The notes beneath the pieces are model-generated. The model made no database searches and was not told where the DNA came from. It saw nothing but the letters and a program-made list of their open reading frames with translations. A stretch of DNA of 64,000 nucleotides from Cyclobacteriaceae bacterium (GTDB lineage: Bacteria > Bacteroidota > Bacteroidia > Cytophagales > Cyclobacteriaceae). The stretch covers positions 1 to 64,000 of the forward strand of contig JAGQYI010000010.1 in assembly GCA_020436165.1 (NCBI GenBank), written 5' to 3'. Shown here piece after piece: positions 25,905-34,326 of this stretch (within the stretch, counting starts at the first letter, position 1; each line of letters opens with the position of its first letter). Position numbers and translations under genes: made by a program.

Positions 25905-27158
25905 ATGACTGTAAACCCTTCAAACAGAGGATGGCTTTCCAAGTACCTGGAGTACAGAAAAGATATTTTCCAAAACTTTTTGGACGATACCGCGAACGAT
26001 AGCCATCCTGAACAGTCGATGTACAGATTGTTGAGGCCCACAGGAATACTATACGGGCATCCCATCGCAACGGAAGAGGATGAATCGTTGACAAAACTGA
26101 ATAAACTTAAGCTTTTGCTTGCCGAAAGCCTTATCAGTGGTTCATTAATTTACCATCATCAGGAAATAAACAATGAGGATGACTTTTCTGAGGTGGTCAT
26201 GCGCACGGTTCACAACATTGGCGATTTCTATAACAAGGTATATCCGGAGCTATCGGTCTCAAACAGAACATTTTTGGGAAAGAAGAAATCTCCCCTGGAA
26301 ATTGCTGAAAAGATATTGGAGAAAAGAGTATTGCAAACAGAATCGGACAACAAAAACTTCTGGGTTTCTTTTTTTGATAACATCATACTTTTTCTTGACA
26401 TCTACTTTTTTGGGCGTTGGATGCACACCAGTTCTGAAAAAACAATTGCCGAATTTTTTATGCAGGAAAAGGAGGAGTTGCGGTTTAGTATTGTAAAAGT
26501 TATGGCAGCTGCTGCGCATGCCAACAAAAATATTGAAGAAGAAGAGCAGGCTTTATTCGATTTCTTTTTGAAATCGTCACATCTTTTATCATCTCAAAAA
26601 GCTGAAGCAAGGAGATCTTTTGAGAAAGGGGTGAATCTGAACGACATTTATTTACCTAGTCATAACTCATGGTTGTTGAAGAAGTTTTTTCTTGAGCTCG
26701 CCATTTTAACTGCCTGGGTGGATAGAAAATTGGAAGAGTCGGAGATGGTGTTTTTGAAGGAGTTTATTAAAAAGCTTGGCTTTTATGAGGAGGACCTTGA
26801 AATAAGTCTACTTGCTGTAGAGGGGTTCATTCTCGAGAACTGGAAACAATTAAAAGACTTGCAGTCCGGGCAAACACTGGATGAGTTAGGTTCAGAATAT
26901 TTGCAAAGAATAAAATCAACAACGGATAGGAACGCTATACAAATAAATAATAAGCTGAAGGACGATACCGAACTTACCCAGCTTTTACTAAAATCGAGAG
27001 ATCATAAGCTTTCTAAATCCGAGGAAAAAAGGTTACATAATGGCCTCATAGATGTGTTAAAGGCGCTTCCAACCTTTGTGGTAATTGGATTGCCGGCATC
27101 TTATCTTACTTTACCTATGCTTTTGAAGATCCTTCCAAATGATATGCAAAGCAAGTAA
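25905..27158 (+). CDS. LETM1-related protein with TerB-like region
   Basis: A 417-residue, mostly helical protein. The C-terminus (KALPTFVVIGLPASYLTLP, then MLLKILPNDM) carries the signature of the LETM1-related biofilm-associated family known from Flavobacteriia. A central stretch (about 195-320) resembles a TerB-like helical fold, with VKVMAAAAHANKNIEEEEQ and an equivalent repeat ILTAWVDRKLEESEMVFLK. Hydrophobic helices near 150-165 and at the end may contact membrane, but no signal peptide is evident. Mitochondrial LETM1 supports cation/proton exchange; the bacterial role is not settled. It is convergent with a small lipoprotein gene. Confidence 0.75.
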   Translation: MTVNPSNRGWLSKYLEYRKDIFQNFLDDTANDSHPEQSMYRLLRPTGILYGHPIATEEDESLTKLNKLKLLLAESLISGSLIYHHQEINNEDDFSEVVMRTVHNIGDFYNKVYPELSVSNRTFLGKKKSPLEIAEKILEKRVLQTESDNKNFWVSFFDNIILFLDIYFFGRWMHTSSEKTIAEFFMQEKEELRFSIVKVMAAAAHANKNIEEEEQALFDFFLKSSHLLSSQKAEARRSFEKGVNLNDIYLPSHNSWLLKKFFLELAILTAWVDRKLEESEMVFLKEFIKKLGFYEEDLEISLLAVEGFILENWKQLKDLQSGQTLDELGSEYLQRIKSTTDRNAIQINNKLKDDTELTQLLLKSRDHKLSKSEEKRLHNGLIDVLKALPTFVVIGLPASYLTLPMLLKILPNDMQSK

Positions 27159-27160
27159 TT

Positions 27161-27751
27161 CTAATGCTTTACAATAAGTTTCGTCTGGTAAGTAAGTGAG
27201 TCTTGAAATAACGTTTTGTTAAAGCCTTTAATGGAAAGTGAATCGATGAGCAACTTTCCATTATAACGATTCACCCACAAATTAACTTCTTGTTTAGAGT
27301 TATAAACGGGGTTCTTAGTGGTAATCCAGGCTACTATCTGTCGTACTTCTTCAATAGAATCGAGATATTTTATCTCCAAACGAGAGACATCAGAATTTGA
27401 CTTAGGAAGTATAGTATACACCAGCCGTTTTAGATTACTGTTTTTTTCAGGCAGGTTATCAGTAACCGAATAAGCTCCGCTTAATGAAGGTTTATTGATG
27501 TTTGCGTTTAGTAATGGAGTTAGCTCTTTGGTCCAAAATAGCGAATCAGTTTTAGCTACTCTGGTTTTCTCTTCCACACCATTAGCCACTGAAATTTTGG
27601 TAACGGTGTATTTATCTGTATTTGTCTGGTTCTCTATCAACCTTTGAGCGAAACTATCCATATCAAAATAAGATGTTGGCTCATTTTGTTTTGTGGTTGC
27701 GGGTTGACAACCAACCCACAATATGGTTAACAGAAAATACAGTTTTCGCAT
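27161..27751 (-). CDS. Small lipoprotein of unknown function
   Basis: A 196-residue exported lipoprotein: the signal peptide LYFLLTILWVGC ends in a lipobox with Cys15. The mature part (about 180 residues) is rich in polar residues and strands. No family is recognised. Its ATG overlaps the gpmI stop by one base (TAATG), so the two genes are translationally coupled although their functions are unrelated. It ends two bases before the stop of the convergent LETM1-related gene. Confidence 0.7.
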   Translation of the reverse strand: MRKLYFLLTILWVGCQPATTKQNEPTSYFDMDSFAQRLIENQTNTDKYTVTKISVANGVEEKTRVAKTDSLFWTKELTPLLNANINKPSLSGAYSVTDNLPEKNSNLKRLVYTILPKSNSDVSRLEIKYLDSIEEVRQIVAWITTKNPVYNSKQEVNLWVNRYNGKLLIDSLSIKGFNKTLFQDSLTYQTKLIVKH

Positions 27752-29274
27752 TACGAAACCAAAACTTCTCCCGTCATTTCCTCCGGTACTTTTTCGCCCA
27801 TAATTGTAAGAATGGTTGGGGCAAGGTCACCTAGTTTACCATCCTTGAGCTTGTAGGTAGAATTGTTCGTTACCAAAATACAAGGCACAAGGTTAGTTGT
27901 ATGCGCAGTATTTGGAGAGCCGTCAGGGTTGATCATGATATCCGGATTGCCGTGGTCTGCGATGATGATAATATCATAATCGCTTTCCAGAGCTGCTGCT
28001 ACAACCTTGCTGGCCTCGGTATCAACAGTTTCGCAGGCTTTAACGGCTGCTTCGAATACACCCGTGTGCCCTACCATATCAGGGTTGGCAAAATTTAAAC
28101 AAATAAAATCGGCAGATTTTGCTTTCAGCTCAGGAATAATTTTTTCGCGAATGTCGGCAGCACTCATTTCGGGTTGCAAATCGTAGGTTGCCACTTTTGG
28201 CGAAGGGCATAAAATCCTTTTCTCACCTTCAAATGGTACTTCGGCTCCACCCGAAAAGAAGAAAGTAACGTGAGGGTATTTTTCGGTTTCGGCAATTCTG
28301 ATTTGCTTCAATCCCCTTTTGCTAAGAATTTCACCTAGAGTATTGTGCAGATGTTCTTTGTCGTATGCTACTTTTACTCCGACAAAACTGTCGTCATAGT
28401 TTGTCATGGTAACATAGTACAAATCCATTTTGTGCATATCTTGTTCAGGAAAATCTTTCTGCGTCAATGCTTGTGTTATTTCTCTTCCTCTATCTGTTCT
28501 AAAATTGAAACTGATTACGACATCACCTTCCTTTATAGTGGCTTTAGGAGACTCATTTTCATCAACAATCACAATAGGTTTAATAAACTCGTCCGTTACA
28601 CCTTCCTGGTAGGATTCTTCAACAGCTTTTTTCCAGTGCTGTGTTTTTTTGCCTTCACCTTTGGTGAGTGCATCATAGGCAAGTTTTACACGTTGCCAGC
28701 GGTTGTCTCTATCCATGGCATAGTACCTGCCTGTAATGCTGGCCAATGTGCCGGTTGATGAGTTCATGTGTTTTTCCAACTCCTCAAGATAACCAACTCC
28801 TCCTTTAGGATCTGTATCGCGCCCATCAGTAAAAGCATGCACAAAAACGTTTGATAATCCTTTTTCTGCGGCCGCAGTGCACAAACCTTTCAAATGATTT
28901 ATATGCGAATGCACCCCGCCATCAGAAACCAAACCGATAAAATGAACATCTTTTTTGTTGGCTTTGGCAAAGTCAAAAGCCTCCTTAATTACTTCGTTTT
29001 TTGCTAGTGTACCTTCTTCAACGGCTTTATTAATTTTAACAAGGTCCTGATATACCACACGCCCTGCGCCAATATTCATGTGTCCAACCTCCGAATTGCC
29101 CATTTGCCCGTCCGGTAGGCCTACAAATAATCCTGATGCTTGCAGTTTGGAATGGTTATACTTTTTGTAAAGTCCATCCATAAAAGGAGTATTGGCATGG
29201 TCAATTGCAGACACTTCTTTGTTCCTGGCTATTCCCCAGCCATCTAAAATCATTAACAGAACCCTCTTTTTCAT
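27751..29274 (-). CDS. gpmI: 2,3-bisphosphoglycerate-independent phosphoglycerate mutase
   Basis: GpmI interconverts 3- and 2-phosphoglycerate in glycolysis and gluconeogenesis, using two Mn2+ ions and a phosphoserine intermediate. The 507-residue length matches. The phosphatase domain carries LLMILDGWGIA with Asp11 at the start, the nucleophilic Ser61 in QMGNSEVGHMNIGAGR, and C-terminal metal ligands in VGHTGVFEAA and IIIADHGN. The transferase domain (about 80-310) includes VHAFTDGRDTDPKGG. A TATATTTG element lies 30 bases upstream. The lipoprotein gene downstream overlaps its stop. Confidence 0.96.
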   Translation of the reverse strand: MKKRVLLMILDGWGIARNKEVSAIDHANTPFMDGLYKKYNHSKLQASGLFVGLPDGQMGNSEVGHMNIGAGRVVYQDLVKINKAVEEGTLAKNEVIKEAFDFAKANKKDVHFIGLVSDGGVHSHINHLKGLCTAAAEKGLSNVFVHAFTDGRDTDPKGGVGYLEELEKHMNSSTGTLASITGRYYAMDRDNRWQRVKLAYDALTKGEGKKTQHWKKAVEESYQEGVTDEFIKPIVIVDENESPKATIKEGDVVISFNFRTDRGREITQALTQKDFPEQDMHKMDLYYVTMTNYDDSFVGVKVAYDKEHLHNTLGEILSKRGLKQIRIAETEKYPHVTFFFSGGAEVPFEGEKRILCPSPKVATYDLQPEMSAADIREKIIPELKAKSADFICLNFANPDMVGHTGVFEAAVKACETVDTEASKVVAAALESDYDIIIIADHGNPDIMINPDGSPNTAHTTNLVPCILVTNNSTYKLKDGKLGDLAPTILTIMGEKVPEEMTGEVLVS

Positions 29275-29303
29275 TTTTCGTGCTATTAAAAATTAACAGG
29301 TTG

Positions 29304-29311
29304 CAAATATA
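29304..29311 (-). promoter_or_regulatory. Candidate -7 element for gpmI
   Basis: TATATTTG on the minus strand fits TAnnTTTG perfectly and lies 30 bases upstream of the gpmI ATG. No clear TTTG is found at the -33 position. Confidence 0.4.
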
Positions 29312-29390
29312 GCCATTGAAGAGTAGCTTTGTTATGAATATTTGGCTCTAAATTGGTGGAGCTGGCATAATTTTAGCAACTCTTTTCTTT

Positions 29391-29792
29391 ATGATTTTAA
29401 AAAAGTCAATATTACTCCCAATTGTAGTTGCGCTTGTTTTTTTCGCCACCTTCTCAAAGGCTCAAAACCCTACAGTTGAAAAGGTGAGATTGGTGCTAGA
29501 AGTTGGCAACGCACACGAGCTGATTCAGTTTGTTTATGACAAAGTTGACCTGAACATTGACGGTGAAGCCGGCACGTACAGCAATTCACAAGCTGAAGGA
29601 GTGTTGAAGAATTTTTTTAAGGTCAATCCACCCAAAACTTTCCGGGTGAATCACGAGGGTACTTCCCAAAACGGACTGGTGTATGCTATTGGAGAGTACA
29701 AAACAAATGAGAGTTCCTACAGGGTATGGATTCGTTTGAAAAAGGTAAACGATCAATTCATGATTCACGAAATGAGTTTCGTTAAAGAGTAA
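29391..29792 (+). CDS. DUF4783 secreted protein
   Basis: A 133-residue protein with a signal peptide (LLPIVVALVFFATFSKA, cleaved before QNP) and a mature domain of about 108 residues. It matches the DUF4783 family, recognisable by the sequence FFKVNPPKTFRVNHEG and the closing IHEMSFVKE. The predicted fold is cystatin- or NTF2-like. In Bacteroidota this family lies next to nadC, as it does here (eight-base gap), but its link to NAD synthesis is not established. Confidence 0.85.
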   Translation: MILKKSILLPIVVALVFFATFSKAQNPTVEKVRLVLEVGNAHELIQFVYDKVDLNIDGEAGTYSNSQAEGVLKNFFKVNPPKTFRVNHEGTSQNGLVYAIGEYKTNESSYRVWIRLKKVNDQFMIHEMSFVKE

Positions 29793-29800
29793 ACTGAATT

Positions 29801-30664
29801 ATGGATTATAAAACGGAGAAGGCAATAACGGCATTCATTAAAGCTGCCATTGCCGAAGATATTGGCCCTGGCGATTATTCATCACTTTCTTCCATACCTT
29901 CTGACGCAAAAAACTCGGCACAGCTACTAATGAAAAGTTCCGGTATTATAGCCGGGTTAGAGGTTGCTGAAAGAATATTTCATTTCATTGACGAATCTCT
30001 TCAATTGGTCTTCTTTAAAAAGGATGGGGATTTTGTTAAGGAAGGTGATGTGCTTTTCAGTGTTTCGGGAAAGGCTCAATCAATTCTAACTGCAGAACGA
30101 TTGGTGCTCAATTGCATGCAACGGATGAGTGGAATAGCCACGTATACAAGGTATTTGTCTGACAAAATTAAACCCTACAAAGCAAAAGTGCTTGATACGC
30201 GCAAAACCACTCCTAACTTCAGGATTATGGAAAAATGGGCGGTGCTCATTGGAGGTGGCCAAAACCATAGATTTGCTTTATACGATATGATCATGCTTAA
30301 AGATAATCATGTAGATTTTGCAGGTGGAATTGCCCAGGCAATTGAAGCAACTCATAATTATTTGAAAGCTCATGATCTTGATTTACAGATTGAAGTTGAG
30401 ACCCGAACACTTGCTGAAGTAAAACAAGTGTTAAATAAAGGAGGCATAGATTTTATTATGCTGGACAATATGTCCGTTGAGGAAATGAAGGAAGCTGTGA
30501 AGTTGATTGATGGTGAGTATAAAACAGAAGCCAGTGGAGGAATTACGGAAGATACTATTGAGCAAGTTGCTGCAACCGGAGTGGATTTTATTTCTGTTGG
30601 CGCGCTAACCCATTCATACAAGAGCCTGGATATGAGCTTAAAGGCTTTTTCCAGAAATGCCTAG
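29801..30664 (+). CDS. nadC: Nicotinate-nucleotide pyrophosphorylase (carboxylating)
   Basis: Quinolinate phosphoribosyltransferase makes nicotinate mononucleotide from quinolinate and PRPP in de novo NAD synthesis, releasing CO2. The 287 residues include the active-site segments ERLVLNCMQRMSGIATYT, VLDTRKTTPNFRIMEKWAV and HRFALYDMIMLKDNH, with EVETRTLAEV and ASGGITEDTI completing the barrel. It follows the DUF4783 gene closely and is probably co-transcribed with it. nadA and nadB are not in the window. Confidence 0.95.
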   Translation: MDYKTEKAITAFIKAAIAEDIGPGDYSSLSSIPSDAKNSAQLLMKSSGIIAGLEVAERIFHFIDESLQLVFFKKDGDFVKEGDVLFSVSGKAQSILTAERLVLNCMQRMSGIATYTRYLSDKIKPYKAKVLDTRKTTPNFRIMEKWAVLIGGGQNHRFALYDMIMLKDNHVDFAGGIAQAIEATHNYLKAHDLDLQIEVETRTLAEVKQVLNKGGIDFIMLDNMSVEEMKEAVKLIDGEYKTEASGGITEDTIEQVAATGVDFISVGALTHSYKSLDMSLKAFSRNA

Positions 30665-30706
30665 TCTTATTTTTCATTCCATATGGTGTAGCAATTTCTT
30701 ATTGGC

Positions 30707-30714
30707 TAGATTTG
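30707..30714 (+). promoter_or_regulatory. Candidate -7 element before the YcxB-like gene
   Basis: TAGATTTG fits TAnnTTTG and lies 27 bases upstream of the ATG at 30742. The -33 side is poor, so confidence is low. Confidence 0.3.
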
Positions 30715-30741
30715 TGCCCAATTTGAATAAATACCTTTAAG

Positions 30742-31215
30742 ATGATTGTAAAAACCAAAAAATATAAACTGGAAACAGGCACTTACATCAAGCTGGCCAT
30801 GCTTAATGTTTTAAAAAGGCAGTGGTGGGTTGGTCTTATCGTTTTAGCATTGTGCAGCGGTTATTTTTTTATTCCTAATACCTGGTGGTTTTGGGGTACA
30901 CTTATAGCTTTAGTACTCTATTTATTGTTCTGGCTTATCCAGTTTGCAGGTGTTACTCAACTAGAGCAAACCAAAATACTTTTTGATAAACTGGGATACG
31001 AAATAAGCTCTCAGCAAATACTAATTAAATTAAGCTCCAAGCAAGGTATGCCAATGAAATGGGATCAGATACGCTCTGCAAAGGTTGGCAAGGACTACAT
31101 TCTGCTCGTAGTAAATAATGCCCAGTTATTGCACTTCCCATTTAAAATTTTCAATACCGAGAACGAACGTAAATTTGTAGAAACAATCCTTAAGCGTAAA
31201 GGATTAATAAAATAG
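30742..31215 (+). CDS. YcxB-like membrane protein
   Basis: A 157-residue protein with two adjacent transmembrane helices (WWVGLIVLALCSGYFFIP and FWGTLIALVLYLLFWLIQFA) and a C-terminal cytoplasmic beta domain resembling the YcxB-like/PH-like fold. The domain includes MKWDQIRSAKVGKDYILLVV and PFKIFNTENERKFVETILKR. Function unknown. recX follows eight bases later and probably shares the transcript. Confidence 0.7.
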   Translation: MIVKTKKYKLETGTYIKLAMLNVLKRQWWVGLIVLALCSGYFFIPNTWWFWGTLIALVLYLLFWLIQFAGVTQLEQTKILFDKLGYEISSQQILIKLSSKQGMPMKWDQIRSAKVGKDYILLVVNNAQLLHFPFKIFNTENERKFVETILKRKGLIK

Positions 31216-31222
31216 TTCTGTT

Positions 31223-31702
31223 TTGGGTTCCGGTCATTCTTCGGAAGAAATAGCTCAGGCAAAACAAAAAATTGCTTCTTACTGTGCATATCAGGAAAGG
31301 TGCCAGCAGGAAGTTCGCGACAAACTCTACAGCTACGGCTTGTTCAGCAATGAAGTTGAGGAGCTTATAGCCTGGCTTATTACTGAGAATTTCCTGAATG
31401 AGGAACGCTTTGCCATAACATTTGCCGGAGGCAAATTCAGGGTAAAAAGATGGGGCAAGCTCAAAATAAGCCAGGCATTGCAACTAAAGGATATTTCGGC
31501 TTATTGTATCAGGAAAGGACTTTCCGAAATCGATAATAATGAGTATCAAAAGGCAATATCCGATCTGGCGATCAAAAAAATGAATGAGTTGCAACCCAAA
31601 TATTCAAATTCATACCAGCTAAAAGATAAAACTTCACGCTTCTTAATAAACCGGGGTTTTGAGCCCGATCTGGTTTGGGAGGTGCTCAAATCTATGGATT
31701 AA
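31223..31702 (+). CDS. recX: Regulatory protein RecX
   Basis: RecX binds RecA filaments and limits homologous recombination. The 159-residue protein shows the three three-helix repeats of the family, including EVRDKLYSYGLFSNEVEELI and the signature INRGFEPDLVWEVLK near the end. The start appears to be a TTG at 31223, because the frame is closed by a stop at 31208-31210 and no ATG precedes the conserved region. recA is not in the window. recF, a functional relative in RecA control, lies 28 kb upstream. Confidence 0.87.
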   Translation: MGSGHSSEEIAQAKQKIASYCAYQERCQQEVRDKLYSYGLFSNEVEELIAWLITENFLNEERFAITFAGGKFRVKRWGKLKISQALQLKDISAYCIRKGLSEIDNNEYQKAISDLAIKKMNELQPKYSNSYQLKDKTSRFLINRGFEPDLVWEVLKSMD

Positions 31703-31750
31703 CAAAAATGTACGCTGTAAGACATTTGCTAATCATTCACCAATAAGCTC

Positions 31751-31764
31751 TTCCGGTACCGGAA
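31751..31764. promoter_or_regulatory. Perfect 14-base palindrome, candidate operator
   Basis: TTCCGGTACCGGAA is a perfect, GC-containing palindrome in an otherwise AT-rich gap. It lies 10 bases upstream of CAACTTTG (31774-31781), a one-mismatch -7 element, so a bound repressor would cover the spacer of the promoter for the YHS/DoxX genes. Confidence 0.45.
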
Positions 31765-31820
31765 CCTAATAATCAACTTTGGAGTTTAGAGTGATAATTA
31801 CATTTAAGTTATTGCTAATT

Positions 31821-32276
31821 ATGAGAAAGTTGATAATCATTTTAGTGCTGGGAGCTTCCTTTCAGGCTATTGCTCAAACAGCCGAGCAAAAAAACTATAA
31901 CATCGACAAGAATGGTATTGCCATTGATGGCTACGATCCGGTAAGTTATTTTAATGGTAAGCCCGAAGAAGGAAATAAAGAGATTTCCTCTACTCTGGAT
32001 GGTGTTACTTATTTGTTTGCCAATGAAGACAACAAATTTGAGTTCGAAAAGGCTCCCTTAAAATACATACCGCAATATGGAGGGTGGTGTGCATATGCTA
32101 TGGGGTTAAAACCCGAAAAGGTAAAAGTTGACCCGGAAACCTATAAAATAGTAAATGGTAAACTTTACTTATTCTACAATTTTTACCTTACCAACACTTT
32201 AAAGTCGTGGAACAAAGATGAAACACGACTTAAAACAAATGCAGATAAAAACTGGGATTCAATAATTAATAAATAA
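31821..32276 (+). CDS. Secreted YHS-domain-like protein
   Basis: A 151-residue protein with a signal peptide (LIIILVLGASFQAIA, before QTAEQ). The mature domain shows the secreted YHS pattern: IDGYDPVSYFNGKPEEG, then YLFANEDNKFEFEKAPLKY, YGGWCAYAMGLKP and YKIVNGKLYLFYN. Only a single cysteine remains, so the metal-binding CxM motif of classic YHS domains is not present. The function of this group is unknown. I start at ATG 31821, because the upstream TTG frame precedes the signal. DoxX follows after six bases. Confidence 0.82.
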   Translation: MRKLIIILVLGASFQAIAQTAEQKNYNIDKNGIAIDGYDPVSYFNGKPEEGNKEISSTLDGVTYLFANEDNKFEFEKAPLKYIPQYGGWCAYAMGLKPEKVKVDPETYKIVNGKLYLFYNFYLTNTLKSWNKDETRLKTNADKNWDSIINK

Positions 32277-32282
32277 TGAATT

Positions 32283-32681
32283 ATGAAAAGTACTATTGAT
32301 TGGATTCTAAGAATTGTGCCTGCAGTTATCTTACTACAAACACTTTTTTATAAGTTTTCCGGAGCTCCTGAATCGGTTTTCATATTCAGTCAAATCGGGA
32401 TGGAGCCTTGGGGTAGAATAGGAATAGGAGTTGGAGAATTAATTGCAAGCATTCTTTTATTAATCCCACGGACAACATGGTTGGGGGCTTTGGGAGGGAT
32501 AGGACTTATGTCAGGAGCTGTTTTCTTCCATCTTACCAAGCTGGGTATTGAGGTGCTTGATGATGGAGGTTTGCTATTTACGCTCGCCCTTATTGTTCTG
32601 GTATTCTCAGTGATAAACCTCATAAGACAAAGGCACCATTTTTTGTCATTCATGAAGGCGCTTGCTGGTTCAAAAAATTGA
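32283..32681 (+). CDS. DoxX-like family membrane protein
   Basis: A 132-residue protein with four hydrophobic helices. Its pattern (ILRIVPAVILLQTLFYKFSG, then GIGVGELIASILLLIPRTTW, LGGIGLMSGAVFFHLTKLGI and a last helix near LFTLALIVLVFSVINL) matches the DoxX-like group. DoxX proteins are linked to quinol oxidation or redox stress in other bacteria, but this small form lacks a proven role. It is paired with the YHS-like gene, which suggests a joint envelope redox or transport function. Confidence 0.8.
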   Translation: MKSTIDWILRIVPAVILLQTLFYKFSGAPESVFIFSQIGMEPWGRIGIGVGELIASILLLIPRTTWLGALGGIGLMSGAVFFHLTKLGIEVLDDGGLLFTLALIVLVFSVINLIRQRHHFLSFMKALAGSKN

Positions 32682-32741
32682 AAATTTGTATGCTTCACAA
32701 AATTAGATTAACATTACTTGACCTAAAACCTGTATAAACGA

Positions 32742-33254
32742 ATGCAATTAGCCCAAGCAACTAAATCTGTTCTTAGCCAAGTTGAGTTTGTAATTGAACA
32801 AATTAGGGAAGACGATTACACCAAACCAGTGGATGTATTCAACCACTCTACCATCGGTCAGCATTTTCGGCATACTCTCGAATTTTTTCAATGCCTGATG
32901 GAAGGCTATGAAAAAGGAGTAATAAGTTACGACAAACGAAAGCATGATAAACGAATAGAAGAAGACAAGATTCTTGCTCTAAAATTAATTGAAGAAACCA
33001 ACCGGTTTATTGATTCGTGTAATTTCGACAAACCTTTGGTGATGGAGGTTAATTACGAGCTTTCTGATGGTGGGGATATCATGGTAAATACAAACATGGC
33101 TCGTGAAATAACCTACAATATTGAGCATGCGATTCACCACATGGCTATTATTAAAATAGGCCTAAATGTGATTTGTCCTTATGTTGAGCTACCGTATGGA
33201 TTTGGGGTAGCAGTTTCAACCCTTAGGTACAATACTACGGAGTCTGATGCCTAG
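32742..33254 (+). CDS. DinB-like (DUF664) family protein
   Basis: A 170-residue four-helix-bundle protein. The metal-binding histidines of the DinB/YfiT fold are visible in TIGQHFRHTLEFFQ and in NIEHAIHHMAIIKIG, so a divalent metal site is likely. Family members include thiol transferases (mycothiol- or bacillithiol-dependent) and damage-induced proteins. The specific reaction is not evident. It is followed by an ATP-grasp gene after 11 bases, which may be co-transcribed. Confidence 0.8.
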   Translation: MQLAQATKSVLSQVEFVIEQIREDDYTKPVDVFNHSTIGQHFRHTLEFFQCLMEGYEKGVISYDKRKHDKRIEEDKILALKLIEETNRFIDSCNFDKPLVMEVNYELSDGGDIMVNTNMAREITYNIEHAIHHMAIIKIGLNVICPYVELPYGFGVAVSTLRYNTTESDA

Positions 33255-33265
33255 AATTGCCTTTT

Positions 33266-34306
33266 ATGAGGCTTTTAAAAATACGCAACTTCTGGACTAA
33301 ACTAACCGCCTGGGAATATTGGCCCTGGTACATTGTGTATATACCGGTGTTTGCCTACTGGCTCTATCTGGGAGTACGAGCCGGTGCAATTTTCTTTTTT
33401 TCAGCGGCTAATCCTGCCATAAAATATGGTGGACTAATTAGTGCTTCAAAAAAGAAAATACTGGATTTGCTTCCAAAGGAACTTATTCCATTAACCTTTT
33501 TACTGAAAGCTCCTGTAACGATTTCTCATATTGAAGAGGTTATGAAAACGAGTGGGATGCAATTTCCAATAATTCTGAAACCTGATTTGGGCGAAAGAGG
33601 GTGGAAGGTTGAGAAAATAAACGGGAGAGCAGAAGCGGCCAAGTATTTAAATGAGAGTACTGGAGATATTTTAGTACAGGAGTACCTTGACCTGCCTTTT
33701 GAGGCCGGTGTTTTTTATTATCGAGTGCCCAGGCAAAACAAAGGTGTTGTGAGCTCTGTTGTATTAAAAGAGTTATTGTTTGTGGAAGGAGATGGGCTTT
33801 CTACTTTGGAGGAATTGATAATTAAGAAACCTAGGGCGCGGATTCAATATTATAAACTGCAAAATGCCTGGGAAGAGAAATTTGATTATGTTCCTGAAAA
33901 AGGAGAAAGGATAGAACTTCAACCAATTGGGAACCACAACCGCGGAACAGCCTTCTTAAATGGGTGCCATTTAATTGACGAAGAGCTTACAAATACCTTT
34001 GATGTAGTAAGCAAACAAATCGATGGGTTTTACTATGGCCGTTTTGATGTGCGTTGTAAAGATGTAAATGCGTTAAAAACAGGAGATATAAAAATCATGG
34101 AATTAAATGGCGCTGCTTCAGAGCCAGCCCATATTTATCATCCTGGCTACTCAATATTGAAGGCATATCGGGCATTTTTTCATCATTGGAAAATGCTTTA
34201 TAGAATTAGCAAGGCAAATCACAAAAAGGGTGTGCCCTACTTAAAATTCAAAGAAGGTTTGCATGCACTTTCTATTTCAGGCCGACTGGCCGACCAGGGG
34301 CTTTAA
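33266..34306 (+). CDS. ATP-grasp protein with N-terminal membrane segment (D-Ala-D-Ala ligase-like)
   Basis: A 346-residue protein. The first 60 residues are aromatic and hydrophobic (WPWYIVYIPVFAYWLYLGV) and look membrane-embedded or peripheral. An ATP-grasp fold follows: FPIILKPDLGERGWKVEK and GDILVQEYLDLPFEAGVFYY in the nucleotide subdomains, then YYGRFDVRCKDV and IKIMELNGAASEPAHIYHPG, the Mg2+-ligand region. Bacteroidota homologues are often named D-alanine--D-alanine ligase, but the anchor and the ELNGAASEP motif differ from Ddl (EINT.PG). A different carboxylate-amine ligase is likely. ATG 33266 is preferred over TTG 33257. Confidence 0.72.
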   Translation: MRLLKIRNFWTKLTAWEYWPWYIVYIPVFAYWLYLGVRAGAIFFFSAANPAIKYGGLISASKKKILDLLPKELIPLTFLLKAPVTISHIEEVMKTSGMQFPIILKPDLGERGWKVEKINGRAEAAKYLNESTGDILVQEYLDLPFEAGVFYYRVPRQNKGVVSSVVLKELLFVEGDGLSTLEELIIKKPRARIQYYKLQNAWEEKFDYVPEKGERIELQPIGNHNRGTAFLNGCHLIDEELTNTFDVVSKQIDGFYYGRFDVRCKDVNALKTGDIKIMELNGAASEPAHIYHPGYSILKAYRAFFHHWKMLYRISKANHKKGVPYLKFKEGLHALSISGRLADQGL

Positions 34307-34314
34307 TAATTGCC

Positions 34315-34322
34315 TAACTTTG
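34315..34322 (+). promoter_or_regulatory. Candidate -7 element directly before ribD
   Basis: TAACTTTG matches TAnnTTTG and ends four bases before the ribD ATG at 34327. No clear -33 partner is present. If active, the ribD transcript would be leaderless. Confidence 0.3.
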
Positions 34323-34326
34323 TTAA

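Noticed and set aside
28345..28758. 137-codon open frame antisense to gpmI
   Set aside because: It lies entirely opposite the well-conserved gpmI coding sequence and its translation looks like a shadow frame, with no recognisable domain.
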